A DNA stretch of 29,524 nucleotides, from positions 1 to 29,524 of IMG/VR virus record IMGVR_UViG_3300020420_000047. One strand, written 5' to 3'. Both the position numbers and the translations under genes were made by a program. A model generated the notes under the pieces. The model ran no database searches and had not been told where the DNA came from. It saw only the letters and a list, made by a program, of their open reading frames with translations. Shown here piece by piece: positions 1 through 6,851 of this stretch; position 1 is the first letter of the stretch, and each line of letters starts with the position of its first letter. The stretch comes from a virus.

Positions 1-917
1 GAATACAATTCGTTTAGATGAAACCCTGCAACACTACTTTTATTGCCTTCTTGAATCCATTTACCATTTTGCATCATGTAAGGTTTATCGGATTCATCAA
101 TAAGAACTCCACAACTCTTACAAACATAATTTACATTTTTTAAATCTTCATCCCATTTTATGTTTGACCATTCTAAATGTTGGTAAGTCTTACAATGTGG
201 ACAAGGCACATGATACTTTCTTTGATCTGATGTATTCCAAGCATCTTGAATTCTGCTCATGCCATCAATGGTTGGTGTTGATGTCATAATGATTTTACGA
301 TTCCAAAAGGTTGAAGTTCTTTTTCTTGCTAAATCTACAGGATCGCCTTCAGGAGTTGGTTGGTATCTATCAACCTCGTCTAACAAAACAATCCTACATG
401 GCCTTGATGATAATGATGCTGGTGAGTTACTTCCTGAGATAACTACAAAACCACCGCCAAATGATTTAGATAATATGGTATTACCACTATCTCTGCTTTT
501 AGAATCTTTTACTTTACCTCTAAGAGCATCAGATGCAGAAATCATTTTAGATAATCTTTGTGTTGAAAAGGCTCTTGCCATTTCTAGTGTTGGCATAACT
601 ACCAACATTGGTGCTGGATCGTGAGCGATATGATAGCCAAGTATGTTTAAAAGTATTTCAGTTTTACCAACTTGTGCAGATGACATGATAACAATGCTTT
701 CAATATCTCTATCATTGAGTGTGTCCATGATGCCACGTTGATATTCAGCACGACTTGTTTTCCATTGACCAGCTTCCGCACTAGATTCGGATGTTAAGAC
801 TCTATGATTGTCTGCCCATTCAGAAACTTTAAGTTTCTTTGGTGGCTTGAATGTCTGTATTGACTGATTCCAAATTATTCTCAGAGTTTTTTGGAAGTCC
901 TGTGTTTGCGAGTTCAT
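1..917 (-). CDS. terL: Terminase large subunit, ATPase half (GpA family), runs off window start
   Basis: DNA-packaging motor ATPase of the lambda gpA family. Translating the minus strand from the ATG at 915-917, which is preceded directly by an in-frame TAA, gives 305 residues open to base 1. Visible are an N-terminal KPPKKLKVSEWAD segment typical of the family, a Walker A (SSAQVGKT, about residues 79-86), a Walker B (IVLLDEVD, about 176-183) and a Cys-pair segment (CPHC ... CKSC). The last readable residues, AGFHLNELYS, mark the border between the ATPase and nuclease regions in this family. The start overlaps the end of terS by 89 bases, so the two are probably translationally coupled. The rest of the gene is not here; its C-terminal part lies at 29124-29524. 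Family assignment is firm; the exact start is likely. Confidence 0.93.
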   Translation of the reverse strand, partial: MNSQTQDFQKTLRIIWNQSIQTFKPPKKLKVSEWADNHRVLTSESSAEAGQWKTSRAEYQRGIMDTLNDRDIESIVIMSSAQVGKTEILLNILGYHIAHDPAPMLVVMPTLEMARAFSTQRLSKMISASDALRGKVKDSKSRDSGNTILSKSFGGGFVVISGSNSPASLSSRPCRIVLLDEVDRYQPTPEGDPVDLARKRTSTFWNRKIIMTSTPTIDGMSRIQDAWNTSDQRKYHVPCPHCKTYQHLEWSNIKWDEDLKNVNYVCKSCGVLIDESDKPYMMQNGKWIQEGNKSSVAGFHLNELY

Positions 918-1347
918 TTAGTGCTTCATGTACTTCGGTTGTGATTAAATCTTCTACTTCAGCATAGGATTTAAGACCTAAAACCTGATGTGTAACCTTT
1001 GCTGGTATATTTAATAGTTTTGAACGACAATTTGCAATTAAGTTCTGCCAAGTATCAACAACATCATCAGAATGTACTAACTTGCTTGATAAAACTGCAA
1101 CTTCTATCTCTTTATGATCTGCTTGATTTTTAGTTAGCCTTAATTTTTCTTCATTGATGTCATTTGGCACATCTTTTAGATGCAACCTTGCTCTTTGTCT
1201 AAGATATTCTATATATGCTTTACGACAAGCATCCATATCCATACCACCACGACCAATGCCTTTAGGTAGTATGCCTTGAGATACAAGATTAGATACATAT
1301 TGTTTGGTCAATCCTAAGTGTTCACCAACTTCTTTTTGATTAGCCAT
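829..1347 (-). CDS. terS: Terminase small subunit (Nu1-like)
   Basis: Recognises the packaging site and recruits the large subunit. The protein is 172 residues, close to lambda Nu1 (181). It opens with a winged-helix DNA-binding segment (MANQKEVGEHLGLTKQYVSN, then a GILPKG turn), followed by a charged region and a C-terminal helical part expected to contact TerL. An in-frame start four codons upstream exists, but the ATG at 1347 matches the family N-terminus and overlaps the stop of the preceding 30-codon ORF by eight bases. It lies immediately upstream of and overlaps terL, the standard terS-terL arrangement. Confidence 0.88.
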   Translation of the reverse strand: MANQKEVGEHLGLTKQYVSNLVSQGILPKGIGRGGMDMDACRKAYIEYLRQRARLHLKDVPNDINEEKLRLTKNQADHKEIEVAVLSSKLVHSDDVVDTWQNLIANCRSKLLNIPAKVTHQVLGLKSYAEVEDLITTEVHEALNELANTGLPKNSENNLESVNTDIQATKET

Positions 1348-1432
1348 TTCTACCACCAATGACTTGCTGTTGCTTCATTTGCTGTAAAAAATATGTTGTT
1401 GGTATAGATTGTTGCTGTTGTGGTTGTGCCAT
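1340..1432 (-). CDS. Tiny glutamine-rich ORF before terS
   Basis: A 30-residue reading frame beginning MAQPQQQQ and containing a second glutamine run (QQQ near residue 23). Its ATG is two bases after the stop of the 47-residue gene upstream, and its stop overlaps the terS ATG by eight bases, so it is spaced exactly as a coupled gene would be. No clear Shine-Dalgarno is visible. I do not recognise it. It could be a real small protein, or a leader whose translation hands ribosomes to terS. The support is packing, not homology. Confidence 0.45.
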   Translation of the reverse strand: MAQPQQQQSIPTTYFLQQMKQQQVIGGRNG

Positions 1433-1434
1433 AA

Positions 1435-1578
1435 CTACATTTTAGCTAATTTTTTACCTAATCTGCGCCTTTTGTGCTTATTCATGCTTGAAGTCTTGAG
1501 TTTTTTTCTTCCAATGCTGGTTTTTTTGTATTTATGCCTAACTTCGTTAAATTTAGTTTCTTTTTTTATTTTAGCCAT
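1435..1578 (-). CDS. Small, very basic protein
   Basis: A 47-residue protein starting MAKIKKETKF with about 40% Lys plus Arg, including KHKRRR near the C-terminus. The ATG at 1578 has AAGG eight bases upstream (ttaaggtaaaaaatg on the minus strand). The composition suggests binding to nucleic acid. The C-terminal half has a vague resemblance to basic ribosomal proteins such as bL34, which I do not consider evidence of homology. It lies between a tail completion gene and terS, in tight array with the tiny Q-rich ORF. Function unknown; a role near the packaging site is speculation. Confidence 0.6.
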   Translation of the reverse strand: MAKIKKETKFNEVRHKYKKTSIGRKKLKTSSMNKHKRRRLGKKLAKM

Positions 1579-1682
1579 TTTTTACCTTAAACAAACTCAA
1601 TACTTGTAAGCTGTGACTAAAAAAATAACGAGCGTCAAATCACCCACAACATATACAGCTAGACAGTACCTTTGCATACCCC
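1579..1682 (-). other. Non-coding gap upstream of the terminase genes
   Basis: About 104 bases with no credible ORF on either strand. The part near 1620-1685 is richer in C on the plus strand than the surroundings (caaatcacccacaac, gcatacccccta). In lambda-type phages the cos site lies just upstream of terS, so this is one place to look for it. No characteristic cos features were identified by eye. Confidence 0.4.
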
Positions 1683-2348
1683 CTATCTCCTTCTCATTGT
1701 TTTTAACGCTTGTTTAAGATTTTTTTCAAAAGTTTTGCCGATACCTCGCTTCTGCCCAAAGACCACACCTTGTACTGTTTTTTTAAATGGAAATTTAGGT
1801 CTGTACTGTGCTTGACCTACATAGTTAGCTACCATTCTTATTCTTTTTCCAGCAGGATTAGCTTTGTTTCTTCCATACCTTTCCCAAATACCACGATTGT
1901 TTTCTCCTGTTAATCCTTTTGGTATGCCTTCAAAGAATTTATTCTTATCATCAAATAATTTATTTCTTGTTGATCTTGTTAAGTTACCAAACTTATTTAG
2001 CTTTATATTATTAGTAGGCACAATAATTCTTTTATTGTTAGGTTGCCTTGTGCCACCTTGTATTTGGAACTTCATATACTTCTCTCTTGCAGATTCAACA
2101 AATACATAAGCTGTTAAATTTTTCTTAGTAGATTTTTTGTATCTAAAACCGCCAACAGTAAATGGTGTTGCACCACCATCAAATGTATCTTTAGCTTTTT
2201 GTTTTAATCCATTAGGATTGTTTTTATCTATAGATGCAAAAGCAACTTCATTAATTGTTTTTGACATAACAAAAGGCAATTGCGTCCTTTGCATTGAATT
2301 AAGGTTTTTGCTTAATTGTTTGAAATCTGCTTTTAAATTTAAATTCAT
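1683..2348 (-). CDS. Tail completion protein, lambda gpZ-like
   Basis: Likely minor tail protein needed to finish the tail before it joins the head. The 221-residue product starts MNLNLKADFKQLSKNLNS, has the VMSKTINEVAFAS segment that resembles the conserved early helix of gpZ, and ends with a basic helical tail (FEKNLKQALKTMRRR) matching the gpZ pattern. The frame stays open upstream to 2474, but that part overlaps the HNH gene by more than 60 bases and a hairpin, so the ATG at 2348 is preferred. In lambda, Z sits between FII and U; here that slot is empty and the gene is beside the terminase, on the same strand. Assignment is by motif, moderate confidence. Confidence 0.62.
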   Translation of the reverse strand: MNLNLKADFKQLSKNLNSMQRTQLPFVMSKTINEVAFASIDKNNPNGLKQKAKDTFDGGATPFTVGGFRYKKSTKKNLTAYVFVESAREKYMKFQIQGGTRQPNNKRIIVPTNNIKLNKFGNLTRSTRNKLFDDKNKFFEGIPKGLTGENNRGIWERYGRNKANPAGKRIRMVANYVGQAQYRPKFPFKKTVQGVVFGQKRGIGKTFEKNLKQALKTMRRR

Positions 2349-2356
2349 AATTAAGA

Positions 2357-2404
2357 TGGTGCGGTAGTAGGAGAAAATATATTTGGAGAGAGACCACCGC
2401 ACCA
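2357..2404 (-). repeat. GC-rich inverted repeat between HNH and gpZ-like genes
   Basis: Left arm tggtgcggtagt (2357-2368) and right arm accaccgcacca (2393-2404) form a 12-bp stem with one mismatch that is a U-G wobble in the leftward transcript; the loop is 24 bases. It is conspicuous against the AT-rich background and fills the only gap (2349-2412) between two genes. There is no following T-run in the leftward direction, so it is not a classic terminator. It could be an RNA processing or stability element, a protein-binding palindrome or part of a packaging or homing site. Confidence 0.7.
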
Positions 2405-2412
2405 AAAGTACA

Positions 2413-2886
2413 TTATATATTTCTTTCCTTGTGTTCAACAATATTTTTACACCACCAATAAAGCTGTGCATCATTTAAAGTTGATTTCATAAAATTAACA
2501 GTCTTACAAACTAATTGGATATTCCCTACCACATAACCTTTATCTGAATCTTTGCGGTCAATTGAACAAGCATAATCTGTTTTGCCACCACCTCTGTGCC
2601 AAGTCATATTTATCCCAGATAATGCACATTTCCCTTCTTGTTTGTCCCAAATGCTATTTATATATTCAATCTCTATATCCCATTCAATACCAGAATTTCT
2701 TCTACTAGATTTTAATTGAGTAAATAATTTATTTAGATAACTATAAGGGGTTTGATTTTTTGTTGCTACTCTCTTTTCTTGATTACAAGTCTTGCAATCA
2801 GACCTAAAGTAAATACCTTTTGCATTTTCACCTTTTTCAAACATTTCGTCTGGCAAAGTTCTTTTGCAGCTTTTACATTTTTTCAT
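2413..2886 (-). CDS. HNH endonuclease with N-terminal zinc ribbon
   Basis: 157 residues. The N-terminus has paired cysteines (CKSC near residues 4-7 and CKTC near 31-34) likely to bind zinc. The C-terminal half carries the HNH-type pattern SIDRKDSDKGYVVGN followed by IQLVCKTVNFMKS, as in phage-borne HNH nucleases. The ATG at 2886 overlaps the end of the upstream gene by 14 bases. HNH proteins near terminase genes can either take part in cos cleavage (HK97 gp74 type) or be free-standing homing enzymes. The sequence alone does not decide. An inverted repeat lies directly downstream. Confidence 0.85.
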   Translation of the reverse strand: MKKCKSCKRTLPDEMFEKGENAKGIYFRSDCKTCNQEKRVATKNQTPYSYLNKLFTQLKSSRRNSGIEWDIEIEYINSIWDKQEGKCALSGINMTWHRGGGKTDYACSIDRKDSDKGYVVGNIQLVCKTVNFMKSTLNDAQLYWWCKNIVEHKERNI

Positions 2887-3373
2887 CTGTCTTAGAAATA
2901 TAAGACGATATTTTAGGTAAAAAACCTTGTTTTGTCAGTTTTACAAATAATAAGAAAACATCATGGTCAATCATATTTATTAATTCATCTGCTGAAACAA
3001 CTACTGCATATTTACTAAATTGCTTTTGCACATTTCTTTTACCAGCATGATCCTTACATACAAATACTTCAACATCAGTTTCTTTATGTTTTAGTTTCCA
3101 AGTATCTACAGGAAGTGGCACTATACCTTCTTTATTTAGCTGATCTTGTAAAGACTCCCATGCTCTAAGCATCATGTTAGCCATATCTTCTAAATCGCCT
3201 GATTTATCAGGAAATGATAGACATAAATTATATTTGGTTTGTGCTAGTTTAAACCTTTTTTGAAAATCCATATTGACCAATCTGACAGGTTCATCGACAC
3301 CAAAGTCAGTAACTAATTGCTTCTCAAGCTGATTGATGTTTTTTATTATTTCTAATATTGAATCAGAATACAT
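2873..3373 (-). CDS. Hypothetical protein of the replication block
   Basis: 166 residues starting MYSDSILEIIKNINQLEKQ. The ORF could extend to 3454, but that stretch is a hairpin and repeat region and gives an atypical N-terminus, so the ATG at 3373 is chosen. The protein looks soluble and mixed alpha/beta, with no transmembrane segment or recognisable motif. A lysine-rich centre (KLKHKETDVEVFVCKDHAGKR) may contact nucleic acid. It lies between the putative origin and the HNH gene. Function not recognised. Confidence 0.75.
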   Translation of the reverse strand: MYSDSILEIIKNINQLEKQLVTDFGVDEPVRLVNMDFQKRFKLAQTKYNLCLSFPDKSGDLEDMANMMLRAWESLQDQLNKEGIVPLPVDTWKLKHKETDVEVFVCKDHAGKRNVQKQFSKYAVVVSADELINMIDHDVFLLFVKLTKQGFLPKISSYISKTDEKM

Positions 3374-3386
3374 ATTTTTAATTTGG

Positions 3387-3494
3387 TTTGGTTGGCATGG
3401 TTGGTGGTTGTATACATAGGAATGTATATACAACCAACCATTTTCCAATGACATTTACCCTTAAACCACCTGTTTTACCAACCAAAAACAACCA
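3387..3494. repeat. Iteron-like TGGTTG repeats with hairpin; possible origin
   Basis: The 139-base gap between the primase-helicase gene and the next gene holds at least seven copies of the core TGGTTG or its complement CAACCA. They lie at about 3389, 3398 and 3405 in one orientation and about 3431, 3434, 3478 and 3489 in the other. Between the two sets is a hairpin: tggttgtata (3405-3414) pairs with tatacaacca (3427-3436), and an alternative 7-bp stem (3411-3417 with 3422-3428) closes a 4-base loop. Repeats plus a palindrome next to a primase gene resemble a phage replication origin, but a transcriptional control site is also possible. Confidence 0.6.
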
Positions 3495-3512
3495 TTTACA
3501 AACCATAATCAT

Positions 3513-5327
3513 TTAAAATATCTCCGAATTGTATTCATTAGTTTGATAACCTCTACCTTTTTCGTAGGTTAAAACATCTTGCTCTACTAACTTTCTAAGC
3601 CATGTTTTGACTGTAGAATCATTTAGATTAGTAATCTTAGTTATCTCTGCCTGTCCTAACCATACTGATGCAGGTTCGGTAGCTTTATCTTGTGCAGTTT
3701 TAATCGCATCTACTATAGCTTGTCCTTTATCGGATATTTTTGTTTTCTTTGGCATTTCTCCAACATCTATAAGTTCTAATGCACCAGATGTCATATCATG
3801 AAATGGTAATTTTTGTTCTACAAATTTAAAGTTCTTTGGCATTACAGGCTTACCATCTTTGACTAATGTTTGACTAAATTCAACAAACATATCGCTACCC
3901 AAATTAGTTCTAGCAACTCGATATTCCCAATCTACAGATGCCTGTATAACAGAACTACCTCTAGCACGACTATTACTTGAATGACCTGTGTGATGCACAA
4001 TGCAAATGCAAGTAGAATATGAGTCTCTTAAATCATCTATCCTCTCAATAAATGCTGACATATCTTCAGTAGAATTTTCATTACCAGCACCAAAGTTTCT
4101 TTGTAAAGTATCAACCACAATCATTCTAACTTTACCTGTTTCATCTTGTGTTCTATCTATTGTATCTTTTAACAATTGATGATCTTTATCATCTAATAAT
4201 CTTGCACCTCTGGTTGATATTAATAATGGTGCATCTTTTACTCTAGTAGCATTTAACTGTTGCCATGCTAAGAACCTTCTGGATATTGCTCTCATGCCTT
4301 CACCAGCTAGATAAACAACAGAACCCTGCTCAGTCGAATGTCCGTGCCAATCACGACCTAAAACAATATTACAAGCCAAATCTACTGTGACAAACGATTT
4401 ACCACTTTTAGGTTGCCCAAAAATCGCTACAACAGAATCTTCTTCACATATATCTTTAACAACCCAAACAGGTGGAGTTATATTCTGCATGATGTCATTA
4501 ACCTGAATCAAATCAAAAGAAACCCTTTTCTTTATTTGATTGTTCAAACAATAATCTAAAAACTGCTGTGATGATGAAAAGAAATCATTTACTTTGGCAT
4601 CATATAAATCATCTTTGTCTTTAAATTCTCTTGGTGGTTTTACAATGATTACTTCTTTTGCTATCTGACCAAGTTTGTCTTTTAGTTCTTCAGAACATTT
4701 TTTACCAGCTTCATCATTATCAGGAAAAATAATAACCCTTCTGTCTTTCAAAGGTGTCCAATCCTGTTTGTCTAAATTATTTACACCACCATGCCATGTG
4801 CAAGTATCACCATCATAAATACTTTTACAACCTAACAATGCTTTCTCACCTTCATTGATGATTACATAATCTTCAGGTTTATTGCTTTCACAATATATCG
4901 GCAAAATACCATCAGGTCTTTTCATAACCCATTTATCTTCAACTTTGTTAAATGGTGCATACTTCTGCTTGATGTAATGGTCTGCTGGAAATCTCATAAC
5001 ACAAAATGAATCTGTATATCTAAGATAAACAATTGACTCAGTTTTGAGTTGATACATATCTTTGTCTGTAAATAATCTGGCAGGTTTAGTAGATTTGACA
5101 GGCTCGTAACCTTTTAAGAAATCATTGGGATCTAAACCATTATTTTTAATAAATTCTATTAGTCCATAACCTTGATTATTTTCAAAATCAAAAAATGTAC
5201 CTTGTTCTAAATTTAATGCCAGACTACCTTTACTTCCCCAACGATAGTATGAGCCATCTTTTTTTGATGGCTCACCTAATATTTGGACTGCGACTTCAGG
5301 TGCAATCTTTTCCCATTCTAAATCCAA
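3513..5327 (-). CDS. Primase-helicase (TOPRIM plus RecA-like ATPase)
   Basis: 604-residue replication protein likely to unwind DNA and lay primers at the fork. Domains in order: an N-terminal region with a primase-like fold but no zinc-binding cysteines (1-75); a TOPRIM domain with NEGEKA (158-163) and FPDNDEAG (201-208); a RepA/AAA_25-type ATPase with Walker A GQPKSGKS (304-311), Walker B MIVVDT (402-407) and the HHTGH motif (445-449); and a C-terminal winged-helix-like tail (about 555-595). The start is a TTG nine bases after the SSB-like gene's stop codon. No ATG is possible there because an in-frame TGA lies just upstream, so coupled translation is likely. It is the only large replication gene; no DNA polymerase was found. 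Confidence 0.88.
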   Translation of the reverse strand: MDLEWEKIAPEVAVQILGEPSKKDGSYYRWGSKGSLALNLEQGTFFDFENNQGYGLIEFIKNNGLDPNDFLKGYEPVKSTKPARLFTDKDMYQLKTESIVYLRYTDSFCVMRFPADHYIKQKYAPFNKVEDKWVMKRPDGILPIYCESNKPEDYVIINEGEKALLGCKSIYDGDTCTWHGGVNNLDKQDWTPLKDRRVIIFPDNDEAGKKCSEELKDKLGQIAKEVIIVKPPREFKDKDDLYDAKVNDFFSSSQQFLDYCLNNQIKKRVSFDLIQVNDIMQNITPPVWVVKDICEEDSVVAIFGQPKSGKSFVTVDLACNIVLGRDWHGHSTEQGSVVYLAGEGMRAISRRFLAWQQLNATRVKDAPLLISTRGARLLDDKDHQLLKDTIDRTQDETGKVRMIVVDTLQRNFGAGNENSTEDMSAFIERIDDLRDSYSTCICIVHHTGHSSNSRARGSSVIQASVDWEYRVARTNLGSDMFVEFSQTLVKDGKPVMPKNFKFVEQKLPFHDMTSGALELIDVGEMPKKTKISDKGQAIVDAIKTAQDKATEPASVWLGQAEITKITNLNDSTVKTWLRKLVEQDVLTYEKGRGYQTNEYNSEIF

Positions 5328-5335
5328 ATTGCAAC

Positions 5336-5971
5336 CTAAAAAGGAATTTCATCATCCTCAAAAGCGTTAAAATTTTTAGCTTCATCTTGGGTGTCACCAC
5401 CTGACTTGGGGAGAAAATCATGTTGTTGATTATCAGATGGTGACTCGTTATACCAATCAGGTACAACAAATTCTGTAGGTCTATCTTTCATTCCAACAAA
5501 TTCAAAATGCGGAATAGAAGTGCTACCTTTACCGATTGAAATGCTTTCTGAACCTGTATATTTTACTACAGGTAATTTACCTGCGTTTTCTGGTTTCTGT
5601 GTTTCTGCAAAGAAACTAGCACCCATTTCTTGAAAGCCTTTATATTCTCCAAATGAGTGTCTTTGCCACAATGATACAGGGTGAGTTATGTTATCCTTAT
5701 CATTTACAAATTTTGGTAATACCCAAACTGAAAAGGCTTTTTTGTATTCATCATCAGGTCTGGCCATATGTGTAAACAAATCTTTTTGCCATACATAACT
5801 ATAACCTTCACCAGAAGTATATTTTCCCCAACCCATCAACATGGTGTCAGGATCAATCATAAAATAATTTACATCGATACTTTCTTTACCACGATACCAA
5901 CACTTTTCTTGAAAATGATGTTTTAAGTAAGGCGTATCTTCTGAATCAAAAATAAATGGATTGTCTGTCAT
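5336..5971 (-). CDS. Probable single-stranded DNA-binding protein
   Basis: 211 residues. The C-terminus is acidic and ends DDEIPF, the terminal peptide by which bacterial SSB proteins recruit partners. A low-complexity linker (about 165-200, rich in S, D, N and Q) precedes it, as in SSBs. The N-terminal 160 residues are rich in aromatic residues (WYRGK, MGWGKY, YSYVWQ, SVWVLP) suited to stacking on ssDNA, but they do not show a standard SSB OB-fold signature that I can recognise. The ATG overlaps the upstream stop as ATGA. It lies directly before the primase-helicase, consistent with replication. It might also serve recombination with the YqaJ-like nuclease. Confidence 0.72.
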   Translation of the reverse strand: MTDNPFIFDSEDTPYLKHHFQEKCWYRGKESIDVNYFMIDPDTMLMGWGKYTSGEGYSYVWQKDLFTHMARPDDEYKKAFSVWVLPKFVNDKDNITHPVSLWQRHSFGEYKGFQEMGASFFAETQKPENAGKLPVVKYTGSESISIGKGSTSIPHFEFVGMKDRPTEFVVPDWYNESPSDNQQHDFLPKSGGDTQDEAKNFNAFEDDEIPF

Positions 5972-6174
5972 ATTGTAATATCTCCTTTAATTAGTTTTAA
6001 ATAACAATGTTTTAAAAACTCAATATTCATTTCAACAAAGACATCTAGTTCTAAAGCTGCTTCTTCTTTGACAGATTTTTCAGTCAAATAACGAAGCCAG
6101 ATATTAGTACAGAAGTCTTGAAAATGAACATCATCTTCTAAGTGATATTGTCCATTTGTCAGTTGTTCTGTCAT
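5968..6174 (-). CDS. Small acidic hypothetical protein, first gene of leftward operon
   Basis: 68 residues, starting MTEQLTNGQYHLEDDVHF, rich in acidic residues and leucine, predicted helical, with no known motif. The ribosome site is ggagaaaattcaATG, very like the leader of the rightward genes. It is the first gene reading left from the divergent control region and overlaps the SSB-like gene as ATGA. Being first in the leftward operon, it may be regulatory, but nothing in the sequence shows that. Confidence 0.75.
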   Translation of the reverse strand: MTEQLTNGQYHLEDDVHFQDFCTNIWLRYLTEKSVKEEAALELDVFVEMNIEFLKHCYLKLIKGDITI

Positions 6175-6198
6175 TGAATTTTCTCCATGAAGTGCAAC

Positions 6199-6226
6199 CT
6201 TAAACTATTATTTATTTTTTTGTCAA
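6199..6226 (-). promoter_or_regulatory. Candidate leftward promoter
   Basis: On the minus strand a perfect -35 TTGACA (6226-6221) is followed after 16 bases by TTTAAG (6204-6199), a weak -10. Between them lies AATAGTTTAA-like sequence, resembling the operator AATAGTTGTAA used by the rightward promoters. It is the best promoter candidate for the leftward replication genes. Confidence 0.45.
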
Positions 6227-6245
6227 TAATAATTGTAAAAAAAAG

Positions 6246-6300
6246 TTGCAATAGTTGTAATAATAGTTTTAAATAACACTTGTAATTAACAACTAAGGAG
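6246..6300 (+). promoter_or_regulatory. Rightward promoter/operator copy 1
   Basis: Contains TTGCAATAGTTGTAA (6246-6260), identical over 15 bases to copy 2 at 10027. A weak -10 (TTAAAT, 6269-6274) is followed by the shared leader ending aaggagaaaattATG. From TTGC to ATG it is 61 bases, against 60 in copy 2. It should drive the block 6307-10019. Confidence 0.62.
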
Positions 6301-6306
6301 AAAATT

Positions 6307-6645
6307 ATGAAATCTAAACAAATTAAATACAAGGGATATACTTTAGAAGGTCTTGAATCAAGAAATAATTTGACAGTCAATCTAAAAAATCCAAGTGGTT
6401 ATTCTATGTATCATCAATTTTATGATTTAGATACATGGACATCTAAAAGGTCAGTATTCAAAGCACTTACTAAATTTGATGGTTTTGAAGATGCAAAAAA
6501 ATTTATAGATTTGATTGAAGCTACATCACGTGAGGAAGCATATATACAATCAAAATCTTATTTTCCACAATCTAAATCAACAGAAGAGGTTAAGCAAAAA
6601 AAACTTAAATTAGCTGAATGGCGAAAAACAAGGAGAAAACAATGA
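6307..6645 (+). CDS. Hypothetical protein, first rightward gene
   Basis: 112 residues starting MKSKQIKYKGYTLEGLESRN. The N-terminal half looks beta-rich (IKYKGYTLEG, NLTVNLKNPSGY), followed by helices and a very basic tail (KQKKLKLAEWRKTRRKQ). It is soluble with no known motif. The ribosome site AAGGAG is perfect, and the gene sits directly behind promoter copy 1, so it is likely among the first proteins made. Its last codons form the ribosome site for the next gene. Early phage proteins of this size often act on the host, but no function can be assigned. Confidence 0.8.
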   Translation: MKSKQIKYKGYTLEGLESRNNLTVNLKNPSGYSMYHQFYDLDTWTSKRSVFKALTKFDGFEDAKKFIDLIEATSREEAYIQSKSYFPQSKSTEEVKQKKLKLAEWRKTRRKQ

Positions 6646-6851
6646 AAAAATATTATTTCAAAGACGAGAAAGGACATTATCGAGTTTCTTGCAATCCGAT
6701 TGATTCCGTATGGGCAATTAATTGTGATAGAGATTTTGACTCTATAAGACGAGCAAAACAATTTGCTAAGAAAAACAGAGCATGGATCTATGTCGAAAAG
6801 CACGAAAATGGATTTGTTGAAAGATTAGAAGTACCAAGGAGAAAACAATGA
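6642..6851 (+). CDS. Small basic hypothetical protein
   Basis: 69 residues starting MKKYYFKDEKGHYRVSCN, rich in K, R and aromatic residues. The ATG at 6642 follows aaggagaaaacaATG and overlaps the upstream stop; an upstream start at 6618 has no such site. The pattern GHYRVSCNP ... WAINCDRDFDSIRRAKQFAK suggests a small alpha/beta fold of the kind often seen in phage early regions. It ends VPRRKQ, its last codons again doubling as the next gene's ribosome site. Function unknown. Confidence 0.8.
   Translation: MKKYYFKDEKGHYRVSCNPIDSVWAINCDRDFDSIRRAKQFAKKNRAWIYVEKHENGFVERLEVPRRKQ

Noticed and set aside
259-624. + strand ORF of 121 codons
   Set aside because: Lies fully antisense to terL, which has clear Walker motifs; a shadow frame.
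1409-1609. + strand hydrophobic ORF of 66 codons
   Set aside because: Antisense to the basic 47-residue gene; Leu/Phe-rich composition is the usual reverse image of Lys-rich coding sequence.
1579-1682. tRNA or structured RNA in the gap before terS
   Set aside because: No cloverleaf, anticodon arm or T-loop sequence could be drawn.
2349-2474. Longer start of the gpZ-like protein at 2474
   Set aside because: Would overlap the HNH gene by 62 bases and translate the inverted repeat; the N-terminus from 2348 fits the family better.
3374-3454. Longer start of the protein ending at 2873
   Set aside because: The extra 27 codons fall in the repeat and hairpin region and give an unusual His/Gln/Tyr-rich sequence.
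3387-3494. CRISPR-like array
   Set aside because: Units are only 6-8 bases, in both orientations and irregularly spaced; no repeat-spacer pattern.
6171-6380. - strand hydrophobic ORF of 69 codons across the divergent control region
   Set aside because: Covers promoters of both directions and the start of a gene with a perfect ribosome site; composition is that of AT-rich non-coding DNA.
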